Origin: Salvelinus alpinus
Lineage: Eukaryota > Chordata > Actinopteri > Salmoniformes > Salmonidae
Length of the DNA stretch: 64,000 nucleotides
NCBI RefSeq assembly: GCF_045679555.1
Contig: NC_092087.1
Coordinates: forward strand, 85,204,367 to 85,268,366
Direction of reading: 5' to 3'
Part shown: one piece after another, positions 28,100-39,257 of the stretch
How the letters are laid out: every line of letters begins with the position of its first letter
Position numbering within the stretch: position 1 is the stretch's first letter
The notes under the pieces: model-generated
Seen by the model: the letters and a program-made list of their open reading frames with translations, nothing else
Told to the model about the DNA's origin: nothing
Databases searched by the model: none
Position numbers and translations under genes: made by a program

Positions 28100-29452
28100 T
28101 GTCACGACTCCCACCAAAGGTGGCTCCCCTGCCTGTTCGGGCGGTGCTCGGTGGTCGTCTTTGCCGGTCTACTAGCCGCCACCGATCCCTTTTTCCTTTT
28201 CTGTTAGTTTAGTCTTATTAGTTGCACCTGTTCCTTTTTGTTTCTTGATTTTTGGTGTATTTAAGCCTGTTAGGCCCGCCTAGGTTTGTGGGATTATTTG
28301 TGTTATCTGTCGGTTGTGGATGCGTTTTCGTTTGTTCTCCGGCTCGTTTGCCCTGTGTTTGGGCTGGTCAGTGTTTATGCGCCCTGTGTTTGGGCCGGTC
28401 AGTGTTTATGCGCCCTGTGTTTGGGCAGGTCAGTGTTTATGCGCCCTGTGTTTGGGCTGGTCAGTGTTTATGCGCCCTGTGTTTGGGCTGGTCAGTGTTT
28501 ATGCGCCCTGTGTTTGGGCTGGTCAGTGTTTATGCGCCCTGTGTTTGGGCAGGTCAGTGTTTATGCGCCCTGTGTTTGGGCTGGTCAGTGTTTATGCGCC
28601 CTGTGTTTGGGCTGGTCAGTGTTTATGCGCCCTGTGTTTGGGCAGGTCAGTGTTTATGCGCCCTGTGTTTGGGCTGGTCAGTGTTTATGCGCCCTGTGTT
28701 TGGGCAGGTCAGTGTTTATGCGCCCTGTGTTTGGGCTGGTCAGTGTTTATGCGCCCTGTGTTTGGGCAGGTCAGTGTTTATGCGCCCTGTGTTTGGGCTG
28801 GTCAGTGTTTATGCGCCCTGTGTTTGGGCCGGTCAGTGTTTATGCGCCCTGTGTTTGGGCAGGTCAGTGTTTATGCGCCCTGTGTTTGGGCTGGTCAGTG
28901 TTTATGCGCCCTGTGTTTGGGCAGGTCAGTGTTTATGCGCCCTGTGTTTGGGCTGGTCAGTGTTTATGCGCCCTGTGTTTGGGCTGGTCAGTGTTTATGC
29001 GCCCTGTGTTTGGGCAGGTCAGTGTTTATGCGCCCTGTGTTTGGGCCGGTCAGTGTTTATGCGCCCTGTGTTTGGGCCGGTCAGTGTTTATGCGCCCTGT
29101 GTTTGGGCCGGTCAGTGTTTATGCGCCCTGTGTTTGGGCAGGTCAGTGTTTATGCGCCCTGTGTTTGGGCCGGTCAGTGTTTATGCGCCCTGTGTTTGGG
29201 CTGGTCAGTGTTTATGCGCCCTGTGTTTGGGCAGGTCAGTGTTTATGCGCCCTGTGTTTGGGCTGGTCAGTGTTTATGCGCCCTGTGTTTGGGCCGGTCA
29301 GTGTTTATGCGCCCTGTGTTTGGGCTGGTCAGTGTTTATGCGCCCTGTTTTTGGCGTGACCGTTTTGTGCCCGGAGAAAATAAACGAATAATCACTGAAC
29401 CCTCTGCTCTCTGCGCCTGACTCCTACCCACCACTCCTAGTAAACCGTGACA
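28100..29452 (+). mobile_element. Solo LTR-B with 5-bp target duplication AGACC, enlarged by a minisatellite
   Basis: Starts TGTCACGACTCCCACCAAAG and ends AGTAAACCGTGACA. AGACC occurs at 28095-28099 and 29453-29457. Without the 31-bp array it would be about 360-380 bp. The array lies upstream of GGAGAAAATAAACG, a likely polyadenylation region of the LTR. A second member of this LTR type is at 61095-61505. Confidence 0.88.
28351..29348. repeat. 31-bp minisatellite, about 32 copies, inside LTR-B
   Basis: The unit TGTTTATGCGCCCTGTGTTT plus GGGCNGGTCAG varies mainly at one position (T, C or A). As 31 is not a multiple of three, the same peptide cycle appears in all three forward frames, giving three spurious frames of about 360-380 codons. 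These are rejected as genes. Confidence 0.96.
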
Positions 29453-30312
29453 AGACCACATTAAAATTAAGGCAAGACTGAGGTATTTATTGTTAGAGCC
29501 AAAACACAGAGAGAGAATCTGGCCTTGCATTTTTATTAACCAGCAATAAAAATAAAACACCAGTTAAAAAACTGAAGTGTCAGTTTAGATTATGAACTTA
29601 ATTTTGAATCACACATTAGGAATGTGACCAAAATAGCTTTTTACCACCTGAGGAACATTGCCAAGGTGCGGCCGTTCCTCTCTCAGGCTGATACAGAGAG
29701 ACTCTTCCATGCTTTTATTACAAGCATGCTTGACTACTGTAATGCTCTCCTGTCTGGTCTACTCAAGAAAGCCATTGGTCAACTGCAAAACATACAGAAT
29801 GTTGCAGCACGGGTACTGACCAAGACCAAACGGAGAGCACACATTACACCGGTTTTAAAGCCTCTGCACTGGCTGCCTGTGAGTTTTAGAATTCATTTTA
29901 AGATTCTTCTATTGGTTTTTAAATCAACCCACGATTGTGCAACCCAATAAATGTCAGACATGCTTTTAAGTTATGTACCCAGTAGGTCCCTCAGGCCTTT
30001 TAACTATCCCAAAGCCTAGGACCAAGAGGCAGCCTTTAGTTACATAGCATAGCCTGCCAGAGAACCTGAAGGGGGCCGAACCTGGGGACATATTTAAAAC
30101 ACACCTTTTCAGCTCTGCTTTTCCTCAGGGGGGTTTTATTCTTTCAGTTTTTACTGTTATTCTTTAGTTTCTATCCTCTGGTGTTTGTTGTGTAGTAAAT
30201 ATCTATGTTTATTCATTGTTTTTTTATTTACATGTTTTTTTCCCTGTGAAGCGCATTGTGTTGCATCCATGTCTGAAATGTGCTGTGTAAATAAAGTTTG
30301 AATTGATTTGAT
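29453..30312 (+). mobile_element. L2-like LINE, 3' part
   Basis: Reads NVTKIAFYHLRNIAKVRPFL, LFHAFITSMLDYCNALLSGL and PVLKPLHWLPVSFRIHFKIL, the conserved C-terminal block of L2-type ORFs, then a 3' UTR ending CTGTGTAAATAAAGTTTGAA with a TTGATTTGATTT tail. It continues the element interrupted at 27424. Confidence 0.85.
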
Positions 30313-30895
30313 TTGTGCATTTTGTTGTATGGTAGGATCACCTAATATTTGTGTGGTGACAGAAATCTGGCATTTCAGACACACACACACACTGTTTGTA
30401 AAGCTTTCTAATTGACATGTGTGTGTTCAGCCATTTGAGAGACTCGTTTCTTTTGAGAACATTTTGTGTCTTGATGTGAAACTGTGTGTGTGTCGGCCAT
30501 TGTCCTGCGACGGTGTTTGTGTGTGTGTATGTGTGTGTGTGTGAGACAATGCAGGAATGTCAGGCATGCTGTTTGCACTTCCTGTGTTTTCATCCCGTCG
30601 CTAAGGTACCACTTCCTGTCTGTGGAGGTCGAAAACACTGGACACACACACACTTTCCACATACACTTCCCTCCTACTGACACAGCCGGCCGGGCCGACC
30701 CTCTTTAACCACCTCATTAGTGGTTATATGAGTTGGTTGATGACACGTGCTGGACAGAAGACAGTATAAGTTATTATCTTGTTGTTCTGTGTTTCACCTC
30801 TCAGCCTTGATCCTCTGCTCCCTCGGTTCCTCTGACAAAACAGAGGGAAACCTTCCTCCTCTCTTAGTCAGACCCTAGTTCACAGAAATACCATT
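30313..30895. other. Intergenic, short GT/CA repeats, no gene supported
   Basis: A frame ending DTAGRADPL at 30708 (30484-30708) was examined and lacks a recognisable domain or splice context. Confidence 0.4.
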
Positions 30896-31395
30896 GTCAA
30901 CAGTGGTAGAAAGAGATGGAGAGGGAGAGAGAGAGTTGCAGAGAGAAGGAAGGAGTGTGTGAAAAGGAAAAAGATAGTGGGAAGGAGGGAGGAGAAGAAA
31001 GAGGGGATGTGAGTGTTGACTGGTGATGTGAAAAATGTGTCCCTGTTTTTCTTTTGTGTTGATATGAATAGTAACAATTGAAGAGGGAGAGAAAACAGAG
31101 GGGGGAGAGGGGGGAAGAGGGGAGAGGGAGTGGTAGGGAGAGGGCAAGAGGGAGGGAGAGAGAGTGGAGGAGAGATAGAGGGGGAGAGAAGGACGGAGAG
31201 GGAGAGGGAGAGAGGGAGTGGGGGAAGAAGGAGAGAGGGAGGGAGAGGGGGAGAGAAGGATGGAGAGGGAGAGAGAGATTGGGGGAGAGATGGAGGGAGA
31301 GAGAGAGAGTGGAGGGAGAGAGAGTGGAAGAGGGAGGAAGGGGGAGAGAGAGAGGGGGAGAGACGTAGAGAGAGAGGGGGGGGGGAGAGGATGTT
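30896..31395. repeat. Purine-rich GAGGGAGA degenerate repeat
   Basis: GGGAGAGAG-type simple sequence on the + strand, interrupted by 60 bases of unique sequence near 31020-31080. Frames rich in Arg/Glu/Gly here are artefacts. Confidence 0.88.
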
Positions 31396-31436
31396 AAGTG
31401 GCGATTGCTTGAATTCTAACTGAAGGAAATATGGTG

Positions 31437-31545
<109 letters not shown>

Positions 31546-31929
31546 TGCGTGTGTATGCTTGTTTGAATATCTGCGTGCGTGTATGTACAGGTGTGTTGGG
31601 TAAGACAGTGATTAACAGTGGCACCTGGTTGCTAACGTAAGGTCTCCCCAAGCATCCAAGGCTTCTGCATACACACCTTCACACTGTCATAGTTTCCATG
31701 GCAATGATAATGTTGACTTCACAGCTCCGATATGAGGAATTGCACACACATACAAACACATAAATATATACACACAGAACACACGGAAAACACACACACA
31801 TTGCAATTATAGTGACTTATTTTCCTGCCTCAGTGGTAACAATATTCAGTAGCAGTCTTCTGAAAGGCACCTCCATAAGGGCTTTATAACACATTCATAA
31901 GCCATACAGACACATTACTATAACATGAC

Positions 31930-32029
31930 NNNNNNNNNNNNNNNNNNNNNNNNNNNNNNNNNNNNNNNNNNNNNNNNNNNNNNNNNNNNNNNNNNNNNNN
32001 NNNNNNNNNNNNNNNNNNNNNNNNNNNNN
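31930..32029. other. Assembly gap (100 N)
   Basis: Exactly 100 unknown bases, the conventional placeholder for a gap of unknown size. The two translations that run through it are meaningless. Confidence 0.98.
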
Positions 32030-32084
32030 CAATCCCCCATATTTTTTTGGTAAATATATATATCCATACACGCATGCATACATA

Positions 32085-32253
32085 TACACAAATTACTTAA
32101 AAATCATACAATGTGATTTTCTGGATTTTTGTATTAGATTCCGTCTCTCACAGTTGAAGTGTACCTATGATAAAAAATTACAGACCTCTACATGCTTTGT
32201 AAGTAGGGAAACCTGCAAAATCGGCAGTGTATCAAATACTTGTTCTCCCCACT
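32085..32253. mobile_element. Tc1-like terminal fragment ('CTTGTTCTCCCCACTGTA' family)
   Basis: Ends AAATACTTGTTCTCCCCACT then GTA, with CGTCTCTCACAGTTGAAGTG and ACAGACCTCTACATGCTTTG inside, typical of one Tc1-like terminal region on the minus strand. The left part may continue into the assembly gap. Confidence 0.75.
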
Positions 32254-33182
32254 GTATACACCATTATATTAGTTGCTAGAATTTTGTATAGTAAATTAAA
32301 TGTATAAAACTCGAAGTTTTGAATCCTGCGTTGTTTTGCGTATCAATTCATAAACCATGTGTCATGGAATGGGTACATCGAAAATCTCTTCCCAACTATT
32401 TTGCAATTTATATGGCACAGCTGTCAGTTTTTTGGTCCTTAAATGAAATTGGTATATGTTTTTATTTATCACACTTTTCTTTAACCATTTATGTTCTTTA
32501 ATACAGGGCCGACATATAAGTTCCTTACTTTTTTTCCCTTCTACTTGCCTCTTCCATTTTTGTGGTAATGCTGCAATTAATTGGTTGTAATTTTGGGTAG
32601 AGCAGACATTTCCATATGTCTGTGTTAGCTGCATGTGTGACAACTCCACCAGTCCTATTTATGATATCATTCACTAAAATTATACCTTTTTAAAAAATGT
32701 ATTCGATAAATACCGTTTTTTTAATCAATTAGTATATTTGAATTTAACCACAATATTTGTTGTACTATTTGTTCCGTCCTTTCAGGTGGATTAAACTGAA
32801 ATTGCAACCAACTTTCTAAGGCTTGTTTAAAAAATAAAGATATTTTGGAGATTATTTCCTTTTCAAACAACCGAAAGTGAGCAGGTGTAATCTGAATACA
32901 GGGAAAAAGGCCCTTCTTGAACAGGATGAGACATTCGTACCAATTTACTAGAGAACCAGTTTGGATTTAAGTATAACTTTTGTATGACTGATGCCTTTAG
33001 TGAGAGGTCTAATGCTTTAATATTTAATAATTTCTGCCTTCCGAGTTCATATTTGTTATATAAATAGGCCCTTTTAATTTTATCTGGCTTGCCGTTCCAA
33101 ATAAAATTGAATATTTTTTGTTCATATAATTTAAAAAGCAGGTCACTAGGTGTAGGCAAAACCATAAGCAAATAGGTAAACT

Positions 33183-33300
33183 GGTCCCGTGTGGCTCAGT
33201 TGGTAGAGCATGGCGCTTGCAACGCCAGGGTTGTGGGTTCATTCCCCACGGGGGGACCAGGATGAATATGTATGAACTTTCCAATTTGTAAGTCGCTTAA
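33183..33300 (+). mobile_element. tRNA-derived SINE (truncated tail)
   Basis: The A-box-like GTGGCTCAGTTGGTAGAGC and the B-box-like GGGTTCATTCCCCAC lie at tRNA spacing. The anticodon-like arm reads GCGCTTGCAACGCC. A tail starting GTAAGTCGCTT is cut short. It is inserted within the L1-like element. Confidence 0.85.
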
Positions 33301-34062
33301 TTTTACATTATTATTAGGGGAAAAATCCATACAATTAGTTTCAGTTAGTGGAGATGGAGGAGCCTGAAACGAAAACATATTCTTAAGGTACTTCCTCTTT
33401 CAAAATATCATTTGGTGAATCATGCGTGACACCATCATTTGTAACAAGTTTTAATTAAAAAAAATTGATAGCATTTCTATATTGAAGATTGAAAACTAAT
33501 TGGTGCATTTTTCCCCATATTCCATCCAGTTCGTTTTATTTTTTATAATATATTACACTGGATCTTTCTTGAATAAGTCCCTCCATTTCTTTTTGTTTTT
33601 CCTCTAACTTATTCCGTGCCTCTATGGTACCGTTTTTATTGCTATCTAACTGTACTGTTAGTCCTTCAATTTCCTTTCTTAATATGGACTCTTTTGATCT
33701 AAATTGCTTTTGTTTTATAGATGAGTACTGAATTGCATTGCCTCTAAAGGCACACTTAAAAGTGTCCCATACAATACGAGGATCTGCTGTACCTATGTTA
33801 TGTCTGAAAAAGTCAGTTATAAATTCTTCTGTCCTAGTTCTAAACAATTTATCATCTAGTAGGCTTTGATTAAATTTCCAATATCCTCGCCCACGTGGAA
33901 ATTCTGTAAGAGTAATATATATGGCAATTATGTGAGGATCGACCACATTCTGTCCTCTATCAACACTTTTTAAACTTTTGGTGGCAGAGAGAATGGTATA
34001 AGAAAGTAGTCAAGACGACTAGTTTGACTAAGCCTCCGCCATGTATATCTCACTAGGTCAGG

Positions 34063-34136
34063 GTATTTAAATCAAATCAAGTTTATTTTATATAGCCCTT
34101 CGTACATCAGCTAATATCTCGAAGTGCTGTACAGAG
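34063..34136 (-). mobile_element. LINE 3'-end fragment
   Basis: AAATCAAATCAAGTTTATTT followed by ATAGCCCTTCGTACATCAGC and CTCGAAGTGCTGTACAGAG. This is the reverse complement of a common fish LINE 3' terminus, inserted in the L1-like element. Confidence 0.6.
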
Positions 34137-34699
34137 TCTCCATACATCTACTACTTCCAATATATCCATGACATTCATGATTTCCTTAAGTGCCTGAGGG
34201 TGATAGTTTGTAGTGTGATTTCCTTTCCGGTCCATAGAGGTATTTAAGACCGTATTAAAATCTCCCACCATAATAATAGTCTAGTGTTGCTTGTAGAGTT
34301 GATAAATTCTTATATATATTTTCAAAGAAGCTTGGATCATCATTATTCGGACCGTATAGGTTAATAAGCCATATCTGTTTATTGTCCAATATCATATTTA
34401 AAATAATCCATCTACATTGAGGATCTGTTTGGACAATTTGCACATTTGGATCAAAATTATTGTTAATTAAAACCATCACCCCTTTTGAATTTCTTTGCCC
34501 ATGGGAGAAATATATTTCGCCCCCCCAGTTCTTTTTCCACAAAACTTCATCTAAAACTGTTGAATGGGTTTCCTATAAACAATAGATATTATATTCCTTC
34601 TCTTTTAGCCAGGTAAATACTGATCGTCTTTTCTTATTATCTGCTAGGCCATTACAATTGTAACTGGCTATACTTATTTCACCACTTACCATAATGAGA

Positions 34700-35459
34700 C
34701 ACAACTTTCAATAATTTTTATCAAAATATATGTTTGTAAACGTACCATTAAAAAGTAACATGATGATTGAGTGTCTATATAGCTGTACCATGATATTTGC
34801 ATTTCTACTAAGTAAACCTCCAATTGGTCCCTACTATTCCACGCGCTAAAAGCCCTCATCCCGAGTTGGATTGTCATCCCAATGCCCGGCAGACCACCCT
34901 CGACCCCCTGTATCCCATAGCCCTGAACCGACTGGGATCCTTCCTTTGAAAAGAGCACATACACACTTTATTTGTCCAAACTCAGAATCAAATATGCTTT
35001 AAAAATGACATGGTCGCTGTTGTAGAAAGTTTATTTTGATTGCCTACTTTTTTCATTTATCAAAGTCACATCAGGTAGCCTGATTTCAGATGTGTCCATG
35101 TAAACAGGTTTATTAGGGAAATTGTTCTTCTTTCCAAGCATGTCAACGTTTAAATCAAACTCCTATACTAATTGACTATTCACAATAATCATATTATTCT
35201 GCGCTTGTAACCGTACTCAAAATGCTGAAATGTCACTTCAGAAAATCTTTATTCATATTAAAAATCGGATTAATCGAATTCTCCAAGTGTTCTGTATTAA
35301 AGGGCACTTTATTTAATATAACAGAGATTTAAAATTGAATATTGGTGCACACTGGAAAAATATCTAACGGACACAAAAGGCATTCATTTCATGTAATGCC
35401 CAATCTGTTTATGGACCCATATTTGCAAAACCAAACTATTCAATGTCTTTGTTTCACAG
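34700..35459. other. Non-coding DNA upstream of the zinc-finger exon
   Basis: AT-rich. No exon with the acidic N-terminal region typical of fish finger genes was seen. A GTTTCACAG acceptor ends it at 35459. Confidence 0.5.
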
Positions 35460-36985
35460 GGAACATCCCTAATCGTTGCTCTCTAAGTGGGAGGGGCTTA
35501 TCATCTGGGGAGCCTCAACAACATGATGCTGACAAGAAAGAGAAGAGTCTCTCCAGATCAGAACACCTCAAGAAACACCAGCAGAGACTTATAAGGAAGA
35601 AACCTCACCACAGCTGCTCTGACTGTGGGAAAAGTTTTGCTAAAGAGAAGGATTTGATAATTCACAAACAGATTCACACCGGAGAGAAACCGTACCACTG
35701 CTCGCAGTTTGGGAAGAGTTTCCCTGCATCTAAAACCTTAAAATCTCATCAGATAATTCATACAGGGGAGAGACCTTACACCTGCTTTGACTGTGGGAAA
35801 TACTTAACTCAATCAGGAGACCTGACTACACACCAGTGCATACACACAGGAGCGAAGCCTTATAGCTGTGATCAGTGTGGGAAGAATTTCTATACGTCAG
35901 GACACCTGACTACCCACCAACGCATACACACAGGAGAGAAGCCTTATAGCTGTGATCAGTGTGGGAAGAGCTTCAATAATTCAGGAAACCTGACGAAACA
36001 CCAACGCATACACACAGGAGAGAAGCCTTATAGATGTAATCAGTGTGGGAAGAATTTCTATACGCCAGGACACCTGACTACCCACCAACGCATACACACA
36101 GGAGAGAAGCCTTATAGCTGTGATCAGTGTGGGAAGAGCTTCAATAATTCAGGATCCCTGATTACACACCAACGCATACACACAGGAGAGAAGCCTTATA
36201 GCTGTGATCAGTGTGGGAAGAGCTTCAATCAATCAGGACACCTGATTAGACACCAACGCATACACACAGGAGAGAAGCCTTATAGCTGTGATCAGTGTGG
36301 GAAGAGCTTCAATCATTCAGGACACCTGACTAGACACCAACGCATACACACAGGAGAGAAGCCTTATAGCTGTGATCAGTGTGGGAAGAGCTTCAATAAT
36401 TCAGGATCCCTGATTACACACCAACGCATACACACAGGAGAGAAGCCTTATAGCTGTGATCAGTGTGGGAAGAGCTTCAATTATTCAGGATCCCTGACTA
36501 TACACCAACGCATACACACTGGAGAGAAGCCTTATAGCTGTGATCAGTGTGGGAAGAGCTTCAATTATTCAGGATCCCTGACTATACACCAACGCATACA
36601 CACTGGAGAGAAGCCTTATAGCTGTGATCAGTGTGGGAAGAGCTTCAATTATTCAGGAGTTCTGACTATACACCAACGCATACACACTGGAGAGAAGCCT
36701 TATAGCTGTGATCAGTGTGGGAAGAGCTTCAATTATTCAGGAGCCCTGACTACACACCAACACATACACACAGGAGAGAAGCCTTATAGCTGTGATCAGT
36801 GTGGGAAGAGCTTCAATCGTTCAGGATACCTGACATCACACCAGCGAATACACACAGGAGAGAAGCCTTACTCCTGTCTATGTGGAAAGAGCTTTGCTCA
36901 TTCAGCATCACTGAAAAAACACCATAAATCACAAACATGTTTTCTTTCATATCCATCCTCTCTGCCACCGGTTCCAGATTCCTAA
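35460..36985 (+). CDS. C2H2 zinc-finger protein, terminal coding exon
   Basis: The exon begins after TTTCACAG (phase 2) with [20 protein letters not shown], the usual linker opening of fish polyzinc-finger last exons. The open frame extends further left but has no good ATG, so upstream exons are required. About 16 fingers with TGEKPY linkers follow. Fingers 3-15 are regular [12 protein letters not shown] C2H2 units. Finger 2 has lost its second Cys (CSQFGKSF). Finger 16 has only one residue between its cysteines and ends H-x4-C. Presumed nuclear DNA-binding factor; target unknown. Fingers 7 and 10 share the same recognition helix (NNSGSLITH), as do 11 and 12 (NYSGSLTIH), implying recent unit duplication. 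About 507 residues are encoded here. Confidence 0.92.
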
Positions 36986-36990
36986 ATAAA
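36985..36990 (+). terminator. Polyadenylation signal overlapping the zinc-finger stop codon
   Basis: TAA stop at 36983-36985. AATAAA at 36985-36990 shares the last A of the stop codon, so the 3' UTR would be only some 15-30 bases if this signal is used. Confidence 0.6.
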
Positions 36991-37129
36991 GTTTAAATAG
37001 AAAACATATTGTAAAGAGTCATCCATCTCCCATTCTCAAGTGTCTTGGAGTAGGAGTGCTGTGTGTGTGTGGTGGGGTGGGGGTGTTCAGAGCTGTATCT
37101 TATTTCAGTAACTCCTATTAACTATATTA

Positions 37130-37420
37130 CTACCTGTCAGGGCAAGGAGATTGAGGTTGTAACCTCATATAAATATATTGGAATTCTAATTGATGACGGC
37201 CTCTCTTTTAAATTGCATATTCAACAACTTACAAAACAATTGAAGCTGAAATTGGGTTTTTATTTTAGGAATAAGGCCTGTTTTTCTTTTGAAGCCAGAA
37301 GGAGGCTAGTATCAGCTACATTTATGCCTTTACTAGACTATGGGGATATTTTATATATGAATGCTTCCGCTCAGTGTTTGAGATCAATTGACACTCTACC
37401 ATGGCACTTTGAGATTTATT
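37130..37420 (+). mobile_element. LINE 3' fragment, left half
   Basis: Reads EVVTSYKYIGILIDDGLSFK, GFYFRNKACFSFEARRRLVS and PLLDYGDILYMNASAQCL, the region after the RT domain of a jockey-group LINE. Interrupted at the TTAA at 37421. 5' truncated. Confidence 0.85.
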
Positions 37421-39253
37421 TTAACTTCTACTTAGTACTCATCCCGGATCCGGGAGCACCCTCATCAGTAAAAAAGCTGACTAGCATAGCCTAGCATAGC
37501 GCCACAAGTAAATACTAGCATCTAAATATCATGAAATCACAAGTCCAAGACACCAGATGAAAGATACACATCTTGTGAATCCAGCCATCATTTCTGATTT
37601 TTAAAATGTTTTACAGGGAAGACACAATATGTAAATCTATTAGCTAACCACGATAGCAAAAGACTCAACTTTTTTCTCTCCACCATTTTCTTACTGCATA
37701 GGTAGCGTTCACAAATTCGACCAAATAAAGATATAAATAGTCACTAACCAAGAAAAAAACTTCATCAGACGACAGTCTGATAACATATTTATTGTATAGC
37801 ATATGTTTTGTTCGAAAAATGTGCATATTTCAGGTATAAATCACAGTTCTACATTGCAGCTGCAATCTGAAATAGCGTCGATGCAGGCAGAATAATTACA
37901 GAGACTAACGTCAAATACCTAATTACTCATCATAAAACATTTATGAAAAATACACAGCGTACAGCAAATGAAAGCCCAACATCTTGTGAATCCAGCCAAT
38001 ATGTCAGATTTTTTAAGTGTTTTACAGCGAAAATACAATATAGCATTATATTAGCTTACCACAATAGCCAGAAACACAACCGCATTTACCAGCAGCAAAT
38101 GTTAGCGATCGTGACAATCCAGCAAAAGATATATAATTTTTGACTAACCTTGATATACTTCATCAGATGACAGTCCTGTAACATCATATTACACAATGCA
38201 TATAGGTTTTGTTCGAAAATGTGCATATTTAGCAGCACAAATCGTGGTTATACAATGTGATCAGTGGCAACAGGTCATGCATTCTGGCCGGCGCCATCTT
38301 GGAGAGGCACCTAATCTAATCAATAAATAATCGTAAACTTGACTAAAAAATACAGGTTGGACAGCAATTGAAAGATGCATTAGTTATTAATGCAACCGCT
38401 GTGTTAGATTTTTAAAATTAACGTTACTAGACATACAGTGTGCGTTACAGCCAGACCAGTGCCGCAATAATGACGGACAAATCCTTTTACATTTTTCCAC
38501 ATAAATACGGAATAACATCATAAATAGCTCTTACTTTTGGACGAGCTTTCATCAGAATCTTGGGCAAGTTGTCCTTTGTCCAAAATAATCGTTGCTCGGT
38601 TGTAAAATGTCCTCTTCAACTTTGGAATTAGCAGCTAACAATAGCTATGTGGCGCAGACATGCCCAAATCTTCAAAACGCAATACTAAGCAAATTCCGAA
38701 AATAGCAAAATACTCGCATAAACTGATATAACTCGGTTTAAAATAACTTCGTTATGATGTTTCTAACACCTATATCGAATTAAATCACAGACGGATATAT
38801 CTAAGGCCTATAACAAGAGCTTTTGAGCATGCCATCCTGAGGTCCTCCTTTGCGTCTTGACGAACGTCGAAAAGAGCGCACCCCCCATGCCATGGCCTTT
38901 TATAAGGTCTGAGATCTACGTAGAAACTCCATTCCAATTCTCATTGGTTATTGACATCCAGGGGAAGGCACGTGCTGTTCATGTCGACCCATAGGATACA
39001 TACAGAGCTTTAAACTGATCTGAGAACAGAGCCTCGTTTTCAGACCTTCGCAGTTCCTGTCATGAATTTAGCTCCAGAATGAGTTGTGTTTCACCCACAG
39101 ACATAATTCAAACGGTTTTAGAAACTAGAGATTGTTTTCTATCCAATAGTAATAATAATATCCATATTGTACGAGCAAGAATTGAGTACGAGGCAGTTTA
39201 ATTTGGGAACGATAAATGTCCAAGTTGAAACAGCACCCCCTGTAGTGACAAGA
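37421..39253. mobile_element. piggyBac-like non-autonomous element, TTAA-flanked, 1.8 kb
   Basis: TTAA stands at 37421-37424 and 39254-39257. Removing the insert with one TTAA rejoins the LINE ORF exactly (RFI-LNCKT). The left end is TTAACTTCTACTTAGTACTC and the right end TAGTGACAAGATTAA, partly inverted (ACTTCT/AAGA). No ORF over about 70 codons is present. Internally about 400 bp is repeated: ATCTTGTGAATCCAGCC at 37570 and 37981, CTTCATCAG at 37760 and 38158, and TTTTGTTCGAAAA.TGTGCATA in both copies. I recognise it as a common salmonid repeat. Confidence 0.82.
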
Positions 39254-39257
39254 TTAA

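Larger units (their letters stand above)
32280..34690 (-). mobile_element. Decayed L1-like LINE ORF2
   Basis: From 34690 leftward on the minus strand: endonuclease pieces (SHGQRNSKGVMVLINNNF, IWLINLYGPNNDDPSFFENI; 34542-34255), the connector to RT (FPRGRGYWKFNQSLLDD, TADPRIVWDTFKCAFRGN; 33946-33536), then the C-terminal region (KIFNFIWNGKPDKIKRAYL and LLNIKALDLSLKASVIQKLY; 33171-32863; WKRQVEGKKSKEL near 32550). The RT core is missing, and at its position a SINE and AT-rich DNA occur (33180-33530). Multiple frame breaks. Confidence 0.8.

Noticed and set aside
28252-29420. Three overlapping 357-379-codon frames (Cys/Val/Phe-rich)
   Set aside because: Produced by a 31-bp repeat without stops inside an LTR; the same peptide appears in all three frames.
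30484-30708. Possible small coding region ending DTAGRADPL
   Set aside because: GT-repeat-derived start, no domain and no splice partner.
33183-33260. Functional tRNA gene
   Set aside because: The tRNA-like part is followed by a SINE body and tail and has mismatches expected of a SINE head.
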